The notes below the pieces were generated by a model. The model searched no databases, was not told the origin of the DNA, and worked only from the letters and a program-made list of their open reading frames with translations. Positions 44,105-53,091 of a stretch of DNA of 64,000 nucleotides are shown here, one piece after another; position 1 is the stretch's first letter; each line of letters starts with the position of its first letter. This DNA comes from Rhizobium leguminosarum. Its GTDB lineage: Bacteria > Pseudomonadota > Alphaproteobacteria > Rhizobiales > Rhizobiaceae. The stretch is from positions 62,001 through 126,000 of the forward strand of contig NZ_LWBS01000077.1 of the NCBI RefSeq assembly GCF_001652265.1, read 5' to 3'. The translations under genes were made by a program, and so were the position numbers.

Positions 44105-45277
44105 TCACTTGAACTCGACCCAGGCCGAACCTGCGTCTGCCGAGCGGACGCAGTTTTCCAGCCAGCGCACACCTTCGGTGCCGGCTTCGATGCCGGGATA
44201 ATGATGGCCCTTGAGGAAGGCATCGTCGCCGCGGCGTTTTGCGTCGATCGCCTGGGCGATCCAGAGGTAGATGTTCGCCCAGCTGTCGCCCAGGCCTTCG
44301 GTGTGCAGCGCGCCCATGCGATCGTAGGCGAGGCTTTCTTCTTCGAGGTAGGGCATGCCGTGATGCAAAGTGCGGTTCGGTTCACCCTGCACTTCGTAAA
44401 TCAATTGGTCGGGATGGGAATCGGACCATTCGACTGAGGCCTTGGAGCCGACGAAACGGTAGCGCTGCGAACCCATATTCCCGGCATCCACCGAGGACAC
44501 CCAAAGACGGCCGCGGGCGCCGTTGTCGTAATGCATGAGAACGGTCGCGTGGTCTTCGAGCGGTGCACGGGTCGGAATGAAGGCCTTGCGGTCGCAGAGC
44601 AGCTTTTCGATCTTCATATGCGGCAATACCACTTCCGAGAGATAGTAGAGGTGCGTGCCGATATCGCCCAGAACGAAGGTCGGGCCAGCCGTCTTGGGAT
44701 TGGTGCGCCATTTCACGGCTTCGCCGGCGCCCACATCGTCGCCCGCGTTGAAGCCGTGGGAATATTGCATGTCGACGATGCGGATATCGCCGAGCATGCC
44801 CTTCTTGACCATCGCCGCCATCTGATGAACCAGCGGATGGCCGGTGAAGCCATAGGTGACGCCGACGATCAGGCCCTTCTCTTTCGCCAGCCTGGCGACC
44901 TCGTCGCATTCGGCGACGGTGAAGAACAGCGGCTTTTCGCAGATCACGTGAAGACCGGCTTCCAGGCACGCCTTGGTGATCTCGTAGTGGGTGAAGTTCG
45001 GCGTGGCGATCGAGACGACCTCGACACCGTCCTCACGCCCGGCCTCCTTGGCGATCAGCTCCTTATAGTCGCCATAGCATCTGTCCGCAGCGACGCCGAT
45101 CCTCGTGCCGAAGTCGCGTCCACGCTCGGCGTCGAGATCGAAGGCTCCGCAGATGAGCCGGTAGGTGCCGTCCCGCTGGGCGCCGGTCCGATGCTTGTAG
45201 CCCACCTGCCCGGTGCGGCCGCCGCCGACCATACCCCAGCGCAGGGGGCGCTCGATGGATCTTTCTCCGTTGATCAT
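44105..45277 (-). CDS. Gfo/Idh/MocA-family oxidoreductase
   Basis: The 390-residue protein has the Rossmann motif MVGGGRTGQVGYKHR, the family motif CEKPLFF (catalytic Lys) and a C-terminal domain with GDIGTHLYYLSEVV. Family members oxidise inositols, rhizopine or sugars at a ring hydroxyl with NAD(P). Start at 45277 follows GGAAGGACAG. In this operon it would produce the keto compound handled by the two flanking isomerase-like proteins. Confidence 0.87.
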   Translation of the reverse strand: MINGERSIERPLRWGMVGGGRTGQVGYKHRTGAQRDGTYRLICGAFDLDAERGRDFGTRIGVAADRCYGDYKELIAKEAGREDGVEVVSIATPNFTHYEITKACLEAGLHVICEKPLFFTVAECDEVARLAKEKGLIVGVTYGFTGHPLVHQMAAMVKKGMLGDIRIVDMQYSHGFNAGDDVGAGEAVKWRTNPKTAGPTFVLGDIGTHLYYLSEVVLPHMKIEKLLCDRKAFIPTRAPLEDHATVLMHYDNGARGRLWVSSVDAGNMGSQRYRFVGSKASVEWSDSHPDQLIYEVQGEPNRTLHHGMPYLEEESLAYDRMGALHTEGLGDSWANIYLWIAQAIDAKRRGDDAFLKGHHYPGIEAGTEGVRWLENCVRSADAGSAWVEFK

Positions 45278-45395
45278 CTTCTGTCCTTCCAGGAATGATG
45301 TCTGTGATGTTTAAGCGTTCTGGGCAGAACCCCGGTCGCGGTCGCTCGCGCCAATCGCCTGGCTGCATCACGAACCGCTAACGGGGCATCGCTCG

Positions 45396-46301
45396 TTATT
45401 TCGCGGTCCAGTATTTGTCGACGAAGCGCTGCATTTCGGCGCGCATGAACTTGCCGGAGTGGTCGGCCTTGTCCTCCCAGGCGAAAACGCATGCAGTCAT
45501 GATGCCGTCGAACCCGATCTCAGCCAGCGTGCTGAAGAAATCTTCCCAGGGAACCTCGCCCTGGCCGATGTTCAGGTGCTGATGCACCCTGGCCTGCGTG
45601 CCCGGAGGGTTGAGGATGTAGCGGAGCCCCGAAGAGGCCTTGTGATTGAAAGTGTCGCCGACATGGACATGGGCGAGCACGTCCTTTGCTTCCCGGAGCA
45701 TCGCCTTGGTATCATCGCCAAAGTAGAAGGTATGCGGCGCGCAATAGAGGAACTTGACGTTCTTCGAGTTGACCGTCCTGATGATATCGAGCGCCGGCTG
45801 CAGGGTTTCGCACCAATCCTCGGGATGCGGTTCGACGTGCAGATTTATGCCTTCCTTTTCAAAGATCGGCACCAACTCTTCCATCGAGCGCCACCAGGCG
45901 TCTTCGCAGGCCTCGATCATGGAACCTGTATGGCAGCAGTAGCACGAACCCTTGTCCGGATGGGGGCCGCGACCGAATTCCGAGTTCATCGTGTCGACGC
46001 CGAGTTCGACACTGATCTCAATGGCGCGCTTCCAGTGCTTGACGGCAGCTTGCCGCTCATTTTCATCGTTCGAGGCCCACCGATACATCGGCAGGATCGA
46101 GGCAATGCCGACATTGGCATCGGAGAGCGCTTTCTTGAATGCCTTGGCGCGGGCCGGAAACACGCGCGGCGCCTTGAACCATTCAAGAAAATCGGCCCTT
46201 GGGCTGAGCTCTACCCACTCGTATCCGAGTTCAGCCACTTTCGAGGGCAGTTCTTCGAGTGAGAGGTGGCGATGCATAAAGGGATCGATTGCAATCTTCA
46301 T
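45396..46301 (-). CDS. IolH-like sugar phosphate isomerase/epimerase
   Basis: The 301-residue TIM-barrel protein begins MKIAIDPFMHRHLSLEELP and contains ELGYEWVELSPRADFLEWFK and VKHWKRAIEISVELGVDTMNSEF, which I recognise as IolH-like. Metal ligands are suggested by INLHVEPH (Glu, His), CAPHTF and HVHVGDT. The reaction of IolH is not firmly established; isomerisation in inositol catabolism is inferred. Confidence 0.82.
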   Translation of the reverse strand: MKIAIDPFMHRHLSLEELPSKVAELGYEWVELSPRADFLEWFKAPRVFPARAKAFKKALSDANVGIASILPMYRWASNDENERQAAVKHWKRAIEISVELGVDTMNSEFGRGPHPDKGSCYCCHTGSMIEACEDAWWRSMEELVPIFEKEGINLHVEPHPEDWCETLQPALDIIRTVNSKNVKFLYCAPHTFYFGDDTKAMLREAKDVLAHVHVGDTFNHKASSGLRYILNPPGTQARVHQHLNIGQGEVPWEDFFSTLAEIGFDGIMTACVFAWEDKADHSGKFMRAEMQRFVDKYWTAK

Positions 46302-46392
46302 GGCTGTTACCCGTCCGATGATTGTGCTGGGCCATCCCGCCGGGGTAGGCGAGCTCTTTAGAGTTTCTGGAGTTCATCCGCGGCGGCGGCCG

Positions 46393-47205
46393 TCAGACCG
46401 GCGGGGGATGTCCGCTATGCGCCGTCGAGTACGCTTCGATTTCGGCTTCGAGTTCGGCCATGGCCTCGCCTCCTGCCATCAGGTCGGTAATCTCTTCGCG
46501 CGTCTTTTCGCCCTTGCGGAAATCGGCCGCCTTCGCACCCTTGATGAGCACCGCGAAGTGGTCTCCCACCGTCATGGCGTGAATGACGTTGTGGGTGATG
46601 AAAATGACGGCGAGGCCGCGACGGCGCGCTTCCAGAACGATACGCAGCACATGCGCCGCCTCCTTGACGCCGAGAGCGGCGGTCGGCTCGTCGAGGATCA
46701 GCACCCGGGCGCCGAAGTGGACGGCTCGGGCGATTGCCAGGGATTGCCGCTCCCCGCCCGACAGACCGCCGATCAGGCGATCGCCATCGTCGATGCGGGT
46801 GATGCCGAACTCGCGCACGGCCTTGACCGCGATTTCATTTGCAGCTTTGCGGTCGTAGATTTTGAACGGGCCGAAGCCCTTGGTCAGCTCCCGCCCCACG
46901 AAGAACGAACGGCCGATGCTCATCAGCGGAAAGGTGCCGCCGAATTGATGAACCGTTGCGATGCCGAGGTCTGCGGCTTCGCGCGGATTCTGGAAGACGA
47001 TCGGCCGACCTTCGAACTTCACCGCGCCGCTCGTCGGCTTGTAGACACCGGCAAAGGTCTTGATCAGGGTGGACTTTCCCGCACCGTTGTCACCCAGCAG
47101 GCAAAGTACTTCACCGGGATGAACGCTCAATGTGATGTCGTACAGCACATCGATCGGGCCGAAGGACTTGTTGACGTTTTCAAGTTCAAGAATTGGGCCA
47201 GCCAT
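46393..47205 (-). CDS. CUT2 sugar ABC transporter, single ATP-binding protein
   Basis: The 270-residue ATPase has one cassette only: Walker A GDNGAGKST, signature LSGGERQSLAIARAV, Walker B VLILDEPTAALG and switch histidine FITHN. Single-cassette ATPases with CUT2 permeases resemble FrcA of rhizobia rather than RbsA. It follows the permease gene by 11 bases. Confidence 0.9.
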   Translation of the reverse strand: MAGPILELENVNKSFGPIDVLYDITLSVHPGEVLCLLGDNGAGKSTLIKTFAGVYKPTSGAVKFEGRPIVFQNPREAADLGIATVHQFGGTFPLMSIGRSFFVGRELTKGFGPFKIYDRKAANEIAVKAVREFGITRIDDGDRLIGGLSGGERQSLAIARAVHFGARVLILDEPTAALGVKEAAHVLRIVLEARRRGLAVIFITHNVIHAMTVGDHFAVLIKGAKAADFRKGEKTREEITDLMAGGEAMAELEAEIEAYSTAHSGHPPPV

Positions 47206-47216
47206 GTCTCAGCTCC

Positions 47217-48215
47217 TCACTTCTTCTTCTTGGGTGAATAGGTCAGTGCCATCTGGCGGAACGTATTGTTCATGAGGACGGCCACGAGCAGCATCACGCC
47301 GATGATCAGGCTCGACCAATTGCGGTCGAAGGTCGTGAAATAGATGCCTTGGTTGACGACGGCGAAGGTGATCGTGCCGAAGAAGATCCCGATCACCGAC
47401 CCGAACCCTCCGGTCAGCAGCACACCTCCGACGACGACCGAGATGATCGAGTTGAAGATGAATGTCATTCCGCCCGAAACCTGCGCGGAATTGAACAGGA
47501 TGGCCTGACACATGCCGACGAAGGACGCGCTCATTGCCGAGAGGACGAAGAGGACCATCGTCAGACGGGTCGTCGGAATGCCGGCGTTGCGGGCACTGAC
47601 CTTGTCTCCGCCCATCGCGAAAATCCAGTTCCCGTAAGGCGAGAAGTGAATGAAGAAGATGAAGATCGCGGTGATCGCTACCCACCACAGAATGATCACC
47701 TGAAACGATCCGCCCAGGAATTGCCCGAAAAGGAACTTTGCCCAGGGGTCGGCCGTCAGCGCCACGCTCGTGGTGCCGGTTACGAGAACCGAGGTGCCAA
47801 GCATCAGGCCCTGTACAGCAAAGAGGGTGCCGAGCGTTACGATCAGCGAAGGCACGGCCGTGTGCACGACGAGGTAGCCGTTGACCAGCCCGACGATGAG
47901 GCCGAAGGCAAGCGCACCGAGCATTCCGACCCATATGGGAAGATCGTAGTAGCCCGAGAGGACCGCAACCGTCATGGAGCCGGCGGGGATCATCGCGCCA
48001 ATCGAAATGTCGAGATCGCCTGCGATCATCAAAAGACCGATGGGAAGAGCGATAATGCCGAGATTGGCGGCGACGTTGAGCCAGCTTGCGGCGCCGGCGG
48101 GCTCCAGGAACTTGGTGCTGCCGAACACGACGAAGAACAGGAGGACGCCGACAAATCCGAGGAACGCACCCGCCTCGGGACGGCGCAACAGGTTGCCGAA
48201 TGAAAGATTGTTCAT
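47217..48215 (-). CDS. CUT2 sugar ABC transporter permease
   Basis: The 332-residue RbsC/FrcC-type permease has about nine membrane segments and the loop GNWIFAMGGDKVSARNAGIPTTR (in pieces). It lies between binding-protein and ATPase genes. The C-terminus ends in a run of lysines. Confidence 0.9.
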   Translation of the reverse strand: MNNLSFGNLLRRPEAGAFLGFVGVLLFFVVFGSTKFLEPAGAASWLNVAANLGIIALPIGLLMIAGDLDISIGAMIPAGSMTVAVLSGYYDLPIWVGMLGALAFGLIVGLVNGYLVVHTAVPSLIVTLGTLFAVQGLMLGTSVLVTGTTSVALTADPWAKFLFGQFLGGSFQVIILWWVAITAIFIFFIHFSPYGNWIFAMGGDKVSARNAGIPTTRLTMVLFVLSAMSASFVGMCQAILFNSAQVSGGMTFIFNSIISVVVGGVLLTGGFGSVIGIFFGTITFAVVNQGIYFTTFDRNWSSLIIGVMLLVAVLMNNTFRQMALTYSPKKKK

Positions 48216-48326
48216 ATGCCTACCCCAGTTTGGGCGTGAATCTCCAGGCGCGCGGACGCGGTGGTCCGCACGCTCGATAAACTTCGACCCGCGGATATCC
48301 CGCGGGCCGGAGCCCGTTTCGAACGA

Positions 48327-49301
48327 TCAGCGAGCGCCTTCCTTGACGCCGGCCAGGGTGGCGTCGATGTTCGACGCATCGACGATGCCCGGGCCGGTCA
48401 GCACCGGTGCGGTCGGCAGGTTGGTGCCGTAGTCGATATGCGCGGCGAGAAGCGAAACCCCCAGCAGCGACTGCAGGTAAGGCTGCTGGTCGATCGCAAA
48501 GGTCTGCGAACCGTCCTTGATGCGGGCAAGCCCCGAGGCATTTAGGTCGAAGGTGCCATGCGCGACCTTGCCGACTTTGTTCGCCTGAGCGATCCCGCTT
48601 GCAGCCGCATCAGCGTCAGAAGCCCCAACATTGAGGACGCCGTCGATGGTGTCGTCCTGGAGCAGTGTCGCCTTGACGGCCTCGGCGATTGCCGTCTGAT
48701 CGCCGAAGCTGGTCGCCGGCAATGGCAGCTGTTTGCCAGTGCCGCCCTTTCCGGTGATGCCGTCGATGACACCCTTGCAACGGGCCTCCTGGTTTGCCGC
48801 ACCCGGGAGCGTATTGACGCAAATGACATTTTTCGCGCCCTTGGACGCGAAATATTCGCCGCCTGCCTTGCCGGCCGTGTATTCATCCGAGCCGACATAG
48901 TTGATCGCGCCAAGCTCGCGAGCTTTGTCGATGTTGCCGGCATTCATGAGGATGACTTTGATGCCCGCAGCGACGGCAGCCTTGATGGCCTCGTCTTCTG
49001 CCTCGGGCACCCAGTCGGGCACCACGATGCCGGTCACGCCCTGGCTGATGGCCGTGCGGACGAACTGGGCGGCGTCAGGCCCGAGATTGTCGTAGGTCTG
49101 CAGCTGCAGGTAGCTGACGGAGCCGCCGTTCTTCTCGACGACGAGCCGGGCGTCATCGACACCCTTCTTGATACGGCTCCAGAATTCGTCGTCGGTCTTG
49201 CCGCCGACGACAGCAATATTCGCGGCCATGACAGAAGAAGCGCCAAGAACGAAAACGGCGCCAGCCAGCAGCCCGCGTACGGCGCGCATTGAAAAACTCA
49301 T
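48327..49301 (-). CDS. CUT2 sugar ABC transporter periplasmic binding protein
   Basis: The 324-residue protein has a signal peptide (about residues 1-26, ending SSVMAAN) and a peripla_BP_4 domain (NIAVVGGKTDDEFWSRIKKGVDDA). The ATG at 49301 follows GGGAGG. It is the first gene of the inositol-like operon, facing the LacI-type regulator gene. The ligand is probably an inositol or a derivative, inferred from iolC and iolD at the end of the operon. Confidence 0.88.
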   Translation of the reverse strand: MSFSMRAVRGLLAGAVFVLGASSVMAANIAVVGGKTDDEFWSRIKKGVDDARLVVEKNGGSVSYLQLQTYDNLGPDAAQFVRTAISQGVTGIVVPDWVPEAEDEAIKAAVAAGIKVILMNAGNIDKARELGAINYVGSDEYTAGKAGGEYFASKGAKNVICVNTLPGAANQEARCKGVIDGITGKGGTGKQLPLPATSFGDQTAIAEAVKATLLQDDTIDGVLNVGASDADAAASGIAQANKVGKVAHGTFDLNASGLARIKDGSQTFAIDQQPYLQSLLGVSLLAAHIDYGTNLPTAPVLTGPGIVDASNIDATLAGVKEGAR

Positions 49302-49389
49302 GTGATTTCCTCCCAAAAAGGCGGTCGAGAGTAACAATTCCTCAAAGCAAGGCTCCCAACTCGCTGGAATATTTGTATCAACCGACCGC

Positions 49390-49458
49390 CGAAAATGGAA
49401 TGCCTATTGCGTTTTGATGAAATTAATGTATCATTTAATTTCATCCGAAAATGGAATG
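49390..49458. promoter_or_regulatory. Large palindrome flanked by direct repeats in the divergent LacI/ABC promoter
   Basis: At 49416-49445, eleven-base perfect arms GATGAAATTAA and TTAATTTCATC surround TGTATCAT. On either side, CGAAAATGGAATG occurs as a direct repeat (49390-49402 and 49446-49458), 56 bases apart. The block lies between the binding-protein start (49301) and the regulator start (49468), so it is the probable operator-promoter of both. Confidence 0.7.
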
Positions 49459-49467
49459 AAATATATC

Positions 49468-50502
49468 ATGAAGCGACCGACCATTGCCGATCTTGCCCAG
49501 GCGTCCGGCGTCAGCATCGCCACGGTCAACCGCATCCTCGGAGGTACCGGCGCAGTGCGTGCGGAGACGATCGAGAGGGTGCAAAATGCCGCGGAAGAGA
49601 TTGGATTTTATGGCCGCGGCGTGATCGAGGACCGCAGGCAGCGGCTCCTGCCGAACTATCGTTTCGGCTTTCTTCTCCAGCAGTCGAGCCGTGAGCTCTA
49701 CCGGCTGTTCGGCTCCAAGATCACGGAGGCGGCCGCGAGACGCCAGCACGAGAAAGTCGTGGCTGTGGTCGATTTCGCCGATGTCCTCGAGCCACAAAAT
49801 ATTGCAGATCGGCTCGAAGCGCTTGGCAAACGCTGTGATGCAGTTGCTGTCATTGCTGGCGACCACCCGTTAATCGGGCAGACCATCCAATCCCTCAAGG
49901 AGAGGGGAAAGCCGGTTGTTGCCTATATAACCGATCAGTCCGCCCGGGATCGCGCCGGCTTCGTCGGCACCGACAATTGGAAACTCGGGCGAACCGCCGC
50001 ATGGTTTCTGGCTCAGACCACGCCGATGCCCGGCCGGATCGCCGTGTTCATCGGCAATCATCGTTATCAATGCCAGGATGTCTCCGATGCGAGCTTTCGA
50101 TCCTATATGCGCGAGCACGCGCCTCATCTTCAGGTGGATGACAGCAGACCGACACATGAGGAGCCGCAGGAAGCCTACCGGATCGTCAGCCAGCTGCTTT
50201 CCGAACTCGATGACCTCAGAGGTATCTTCATCGTTGGAGGGGGAATTTCCGGTGTGCTGCGCGCTCTTCGTGAAGCCCCTGTCGAAAAGCGGGGTAAGGT
50301 CAGGGTCGTCTGCCGCGACATCGGCCCGGAAACGCGCAAGGGTTTGACGGAGGGCCTGATCATGGCGGCATTGTGCCATCCGCTGGATCAGATATCGGAC
50401 GAATTGATCGCCACGATGATCGCCGCGCTGGAACACCGCGACAGCACAACCATCCTTCAGCGCGTGGTTCCCTTCGAAACGATTACGCCCGAAAGTGTTT
50501 GA
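49468..50502 (+). CDS. LacI-family transcriptional regulator of the inositol-like operon
   Basis: The 344-residue protein opens MKRPTIADLAQASGVSIATV, the helix-turn-helix of LacI-family proteins, followed by a periplasmic-binding-like effector domain (VAVIAGDHPLIGQTI, VGTDNWKLGRTAAWFLA). The start at 49468 gives the standard N-terminus; upstream in-frame ATGs lie within the palindrome. It is divergent from the transporter/iol operon and is its likely repressor. The downstream hairpin separates it from the RraA-type gene. Confidence 0.9.
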   Translation: MKRPTIADLAQASGVSIATVNRILGGTGAVRAETIERVQNAAEEIGFYGRGVIEDRRQRLLPNYRFGFLLQQSSRELYRLFGSKITEAAARRQHEKVVAVVDFADVLEPQNIADRLEALGKRCDAVAVIAGDHPLIGQTIQSLKERGKPVVAYITDQSARDRAGFVGTDNWKLGRTAAWFLAQTTPMPGRIAVFIGNHRYQCQDVSDASFRSYMREHAPHLQVDDSRPTHEEPQEAYRIVSQLLSELDDLRGIFIVGGGISGVLRALREAPVEKRGKVRVVCRDIGPETRKGLTEGLIMAALCHPLDQISDELIATMIAALEHRDSTTILQRVVPFETITPESV

Positions 50503-50516
50503 ACCGCCCGGTTTGC

Positions 50517-50551
50517 ATAAGGCGGCTGGCCGAAAAGGCCAGCCGCCTTAT
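50517..50551. terminator. Strong bidirectional hairpin
   Basis: A perfect 15-base stem (containing GGCGGCTGGCC) closes a GAAAA loop, 14 bases after the LacI-type gene stop and 35 bases before the convergent RraA-type gene stop. The outer base pairs are A/T, which provides a short T run on each strand. Confidence 0.75.
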
Positions 50552-50586
50552 AAAGTGGCAGGGCTGATAGCTATTGCGGTGTCGCG

Positions 50587-51261
50587 TCAGATGTCGACGA
50601 CGAGGCCCTTGGCTTTCAGCACCGGTTCGAGATTGCTGACCTCGATGACCGATTTGCCCTGCTTATATGCCGCGATATAGCCGGCCTCGGCATCTTCGCG
50701 GGCCTGTGACAGCCTGGCGACTTCCTGCGCTTCCTGGCGGCGCACGATCACCAGGCCGTCGGCATCGCCGGCGATGATGTCGCCGGGATGAATGATTTCG
50801 CCGCCGACGATGATCGTGTCGTTCACCGCCGCGATGGTTTCCTTCACCGTTCCCTTGATGCAGACGCTGAGCGAGAAGACCGGAAAGCCAAGCTCCCTCA
50901 GCTGAAGTGTGTCGCGCACGCCGGTGTCGGTCACGAGACCGCCGATGCCCTTTGCAAGGCAGGCATTGGCCAGGACATCGCCGAAGGATCCGGCTTCCTC
51001 GTATTCGCCGGCCGATACGACGATAATATCGCCCGGCTTTGCGTAGTTGATGGCAAGCTGCAGCATGATGTTGTCACGCGGCGCGCATTTCACCGTAAAG
51101 GCCGGACCGCACAGTTTCATGCGGTAGTCGACGGGCTTCAGGCGGGAGGAAAGGGCTCCACGGCGCCCTTGTGCCTCGTGGATCGTCGCGGGCGAAAACT
51201 TGGAAACGGCGTCGATATCAGCTTTGCTTGGCCGTTCGGCAATATCTTTAATATGGATCAT
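50587..51261 (-). CDS. RraA-like aldolase (4-hydroxy-4-methyl-2-oxoglutarate / CHA aldolase family)
   Basis: The 224-residue protein has the RraA/HMG-aldolase fold with GGLVTDTGVRDTLQL (the Arg and Asp of the active site) and PGDIIAGDADGLVIV. Such enzymes cleave 4-hydroxy-2-oxo acids or decarboxylate oxaloacetate using a divalent metal; RNase E inhibition is limited to enteric RraA. The ATG at 51261 follows GGGAGG. A RIME-like repeat separates it from the ABC transporter genes on the same strand, so co-transcription is possible. Confidence 0.83.
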   Translation of the reverse strand: MIHIKDIAERPSKADIDAVSKFSPATIHEAQGRRGALSSRLKPVDYRMKLCGPAFTVKCAPRDNIMLQLAINYAKPGDIIVVSAGEYEEAGSFGDVLANACLAKGIGGLVTDTGVRDTLQLRELGFPVFSLSVCIKGTVKETIAAVNDTIIVGGEIIHPGDIIAGDADGLVIVRRQEAQEVARLSQAREDAEAGYIAAYKQGKSVIEVSNLEPVLKAKGLVVDI

Positions 51262-51349
51262 GGATGCCTCCCTTCGTTGGCCGACGGCGGGCATGTCCCG
51301 CCGTCTGATTTCGTTTGGACATTGTCATTGGATGACACCGAGGTCCTAG

Positions 51350-51462
51350 ATCCGGATGATTTTAGGCCGGATCGGCCTAAAATCTGAATCCGTATCTAAA
51401 TCAAAGAAATAGAGCATGATGCCGTCCGAAAACCGCTCACACTTTTCGGCATCATGCTCTAG
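51350..51462 (-). repeat. RIME-like repeat, copy B (two palindromes)
   Basis: The part at 51411-51462 matches copies A and C (CCGCTCACACTTTTCGG between GCATGATGCC and GGCATCATGC). A second palindrome at 51358-51384 has twelve-base arms GATTTTAGGCCG and CGGCCTAAAATC around GAT. The terminal CTAG includes the TAG stop of the binding-protein gene on the minus strand. This is the most complete copy in the window. Confidence 0.82.
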
Positions 51463-52295
51463 GGGATCGGGTCGAACTTCAGCTCGGAGAGGGATACGAC
51501 CTTGTCGGTGCGCGTCATCTTGTATTCGGTATCCGGGCCGAGCCACTTGTCCCAGATCTTGTTGATCTCACCCGATGTGTCGAGCTTGCGAAGGATCTCG
51601 TTGATCTTGGCGGTCAGCGCCGGCTGATCCTTGGCCATGCCGATGCCGATCGGCTGGTACAGCATCGGCTCCTCGATCATCCGCATTGCCTTGCCCTTGC
51701 TCTTCGATTCATTGACGAACTTGGTCGTCGTCATGGTGTTGGCCACCATGCCGCGCGCCTTGCCCTGCTGGACGGCGAGATAGGCCGAGGCGGTATCCTG
51801 GAAGGTCAGGGGGTCGGACTTGTTGAGCTTGATCGACATCTCGGAGGTCGAACCCTTGGTCGAAGCGATGCGCTGGCCTGCGTAGTCGGCCTTCTTCTTG
51901 CCGGTATCGTCGGCCGGCACGATCAGCATTTCCTTGGCGAGATAATAGGGATCGCTGAACTGGATCTGCTCGGCGCGGCTCAGAGTATAGGCAAGGTTGG
52001 CAACGGTGATGTCGACGCGGCCGAGCTTGACCTCGGGCACGCGCGCCTCGACCGACACCGGCTTGATTTCAGCCTTGACGCCCAATTCCTTGGCGATGGC
52101 GCCGCAGAGATCGACGTCGAAACCGGCCATTTCGCGGGTCTTCGGATCGGGAGAGGCGAAGGGAGGAACGTCGGCGAACGTCGCGCAACGCAGGGTTTTC
52201 GCCGACAGGATGCTGTCGAGCTGATCGGCTTGTGCGGGCACGGCGGCCGCCATGCCGGCAAATGCGACGGTGAGAGTTAGGCATTTCCAGTTCAT
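51459..52295 (-). CDS. Amino-acid-type ABC transporter periplasmic binding protein
   Basis: The 278-residue SBP_bac_3 protein has a signal peptide (about residues 1-23, ending VPAQADQ) and the motifs LRCATFADVPPFASPDPKTREMAGFDVDLCGAIA (in pieces) and RVDITVANLAYTLSRAEQIQFSDPYY. ATG 52295 follows AAGGAG. Its TAG stop lies inside the end of the RIME-like repeat. Ligand unknown: an amino acid or small organic acid. Confidence 0.88.
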   Translation of the reverse strand: MNWKCLTLTVAFAGMAAAVPAQADQLDSILSAKTLRCATFADVPPFASPDPKTREMAGFDVDLCGAIAKELGVKAEIKPVSVEARVPEVKLGRVDITVANLAYTLSRAEQIQFSDPYYLAKEMLIVPADDTGKKKADYAGQRIASTKGSTSEMSIKLNKSDPLTFQDTASAYLAVQQGKARGMVANTMTTTKFVNESKSKGKAMRMIEEPMLYQPIGIGMAKDQPALTAKINEILRKLDTSGEINKIWDKWLGPDTEYKMTRTDKVVSLSELKFDPIP

Positions 52296-52326
52296 TGCTG
52301 TTCTCCTTTGTTTTTGGTGGTTGGTA

Positions 52327-53091
52327 TCAATGCCTGAGATCAGCGAGGAATCGCTGAGCCCGGGGATGGCGTGGATTGTTGAAGAATTCCTCGGGGGTCG
52401 CCATTTCGAGGATCTGGCCGGCATCGATGAACCAGACCCGATCCGCGACGTCGCGCGCGAAACCCATTTCGTGGGTGACGCAGAGCATGGTCATGCCTTC
52501 GGACGCTAGGCTCTTCATGACGGCCAGCACTTCGCCGACCATTTCAGGATCGAGCGCGCTGGTCGGCTCGTCGAACAGCATCACCGGCGGTTCCATGGCA
52601 AGGGCGCGGGCAATTGCCACCCGCTGCTGCTGGCCGCCCGAGAGTTGACCGGGATAGGCCCGCGCCTTGTCGGCAAGGCCGACCCGATCGAGAAGCTTGA
52701 GGGCTTTATCCTTTGCGACGTCAGGCGCCACGCCTTTCACCCGGATTGGCGACATCGAGACGTTTTCGACCACGGAAAGGTGCGGAAACAGGTTGAAGTT
52801 CTGAAATACGAAGCCGATCCGGCTGCGCAGCGCATTGAGTTCCTTCGCCCGCATGGCGGCATGAATGTTTTGCCCGTCGAGCGTAATCGATCCGCTGTTG
52901 ATCTCCTCGAGGCGATTGATCGTGCGGATCAGCGTCGATTTTCCCGAACCGGACGGCCCGCAGATGACCACGACTTCGCCGCGTGTCACCTGCGCATCGA
53001 TGTCCTTCAGAACCGGGTAGTCGCCGTAGCTCTTGCAGACCTGCGAAAGCCGGATCGTCTGCAATTCCTGGGCTGAAACTGACATGGTCAT
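52327..53091 (-). CDS. Amino-acid-type ABC transporter ATP-binding protein (GlnQ type)
   Basis: The 254-residue ATPase has Walker A (GPSGSGKST), signature ([15 protein letters not shown]), Walker B ([20 protein letters not shown]) and switch histidine (VTHEMGFA). The first ATG (53091) overlaps the permease stop by four bases and has GGAG at a suitable distance; another ATG is two codons in. Confidence 0.92.
   Translation of the reverse strand: MTMSVSAQELQTIRLSQVCKSYGDYPVLKDIDAQVTRGEVVVICGPSGSGKSTLIRTINRLEEINSGSITLDGQNIHAAMRAKELNALRSRIGFVFQNFNLFPHLSVVENVSMSPIRVKGVAPDVAKDKALKLLDRVGLADKARAYPGQLSGGQQQRVAIARALAMEPPVMLFDEPTSALDPEMVGEVLAVMKSLASEGMTMLCVTHEMGFARDVADRVWFIDAGQILEMATPEEFFNNPRHPRAQRFLADLRH

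Noticed and set aside
43083..46301. Naming the epimerase and dehydrogenase genes iolE/mocC and iolG/mocA
   Set aside because: Motifs support only the superfamilies; I could not see the residues that separate these subfamilies.
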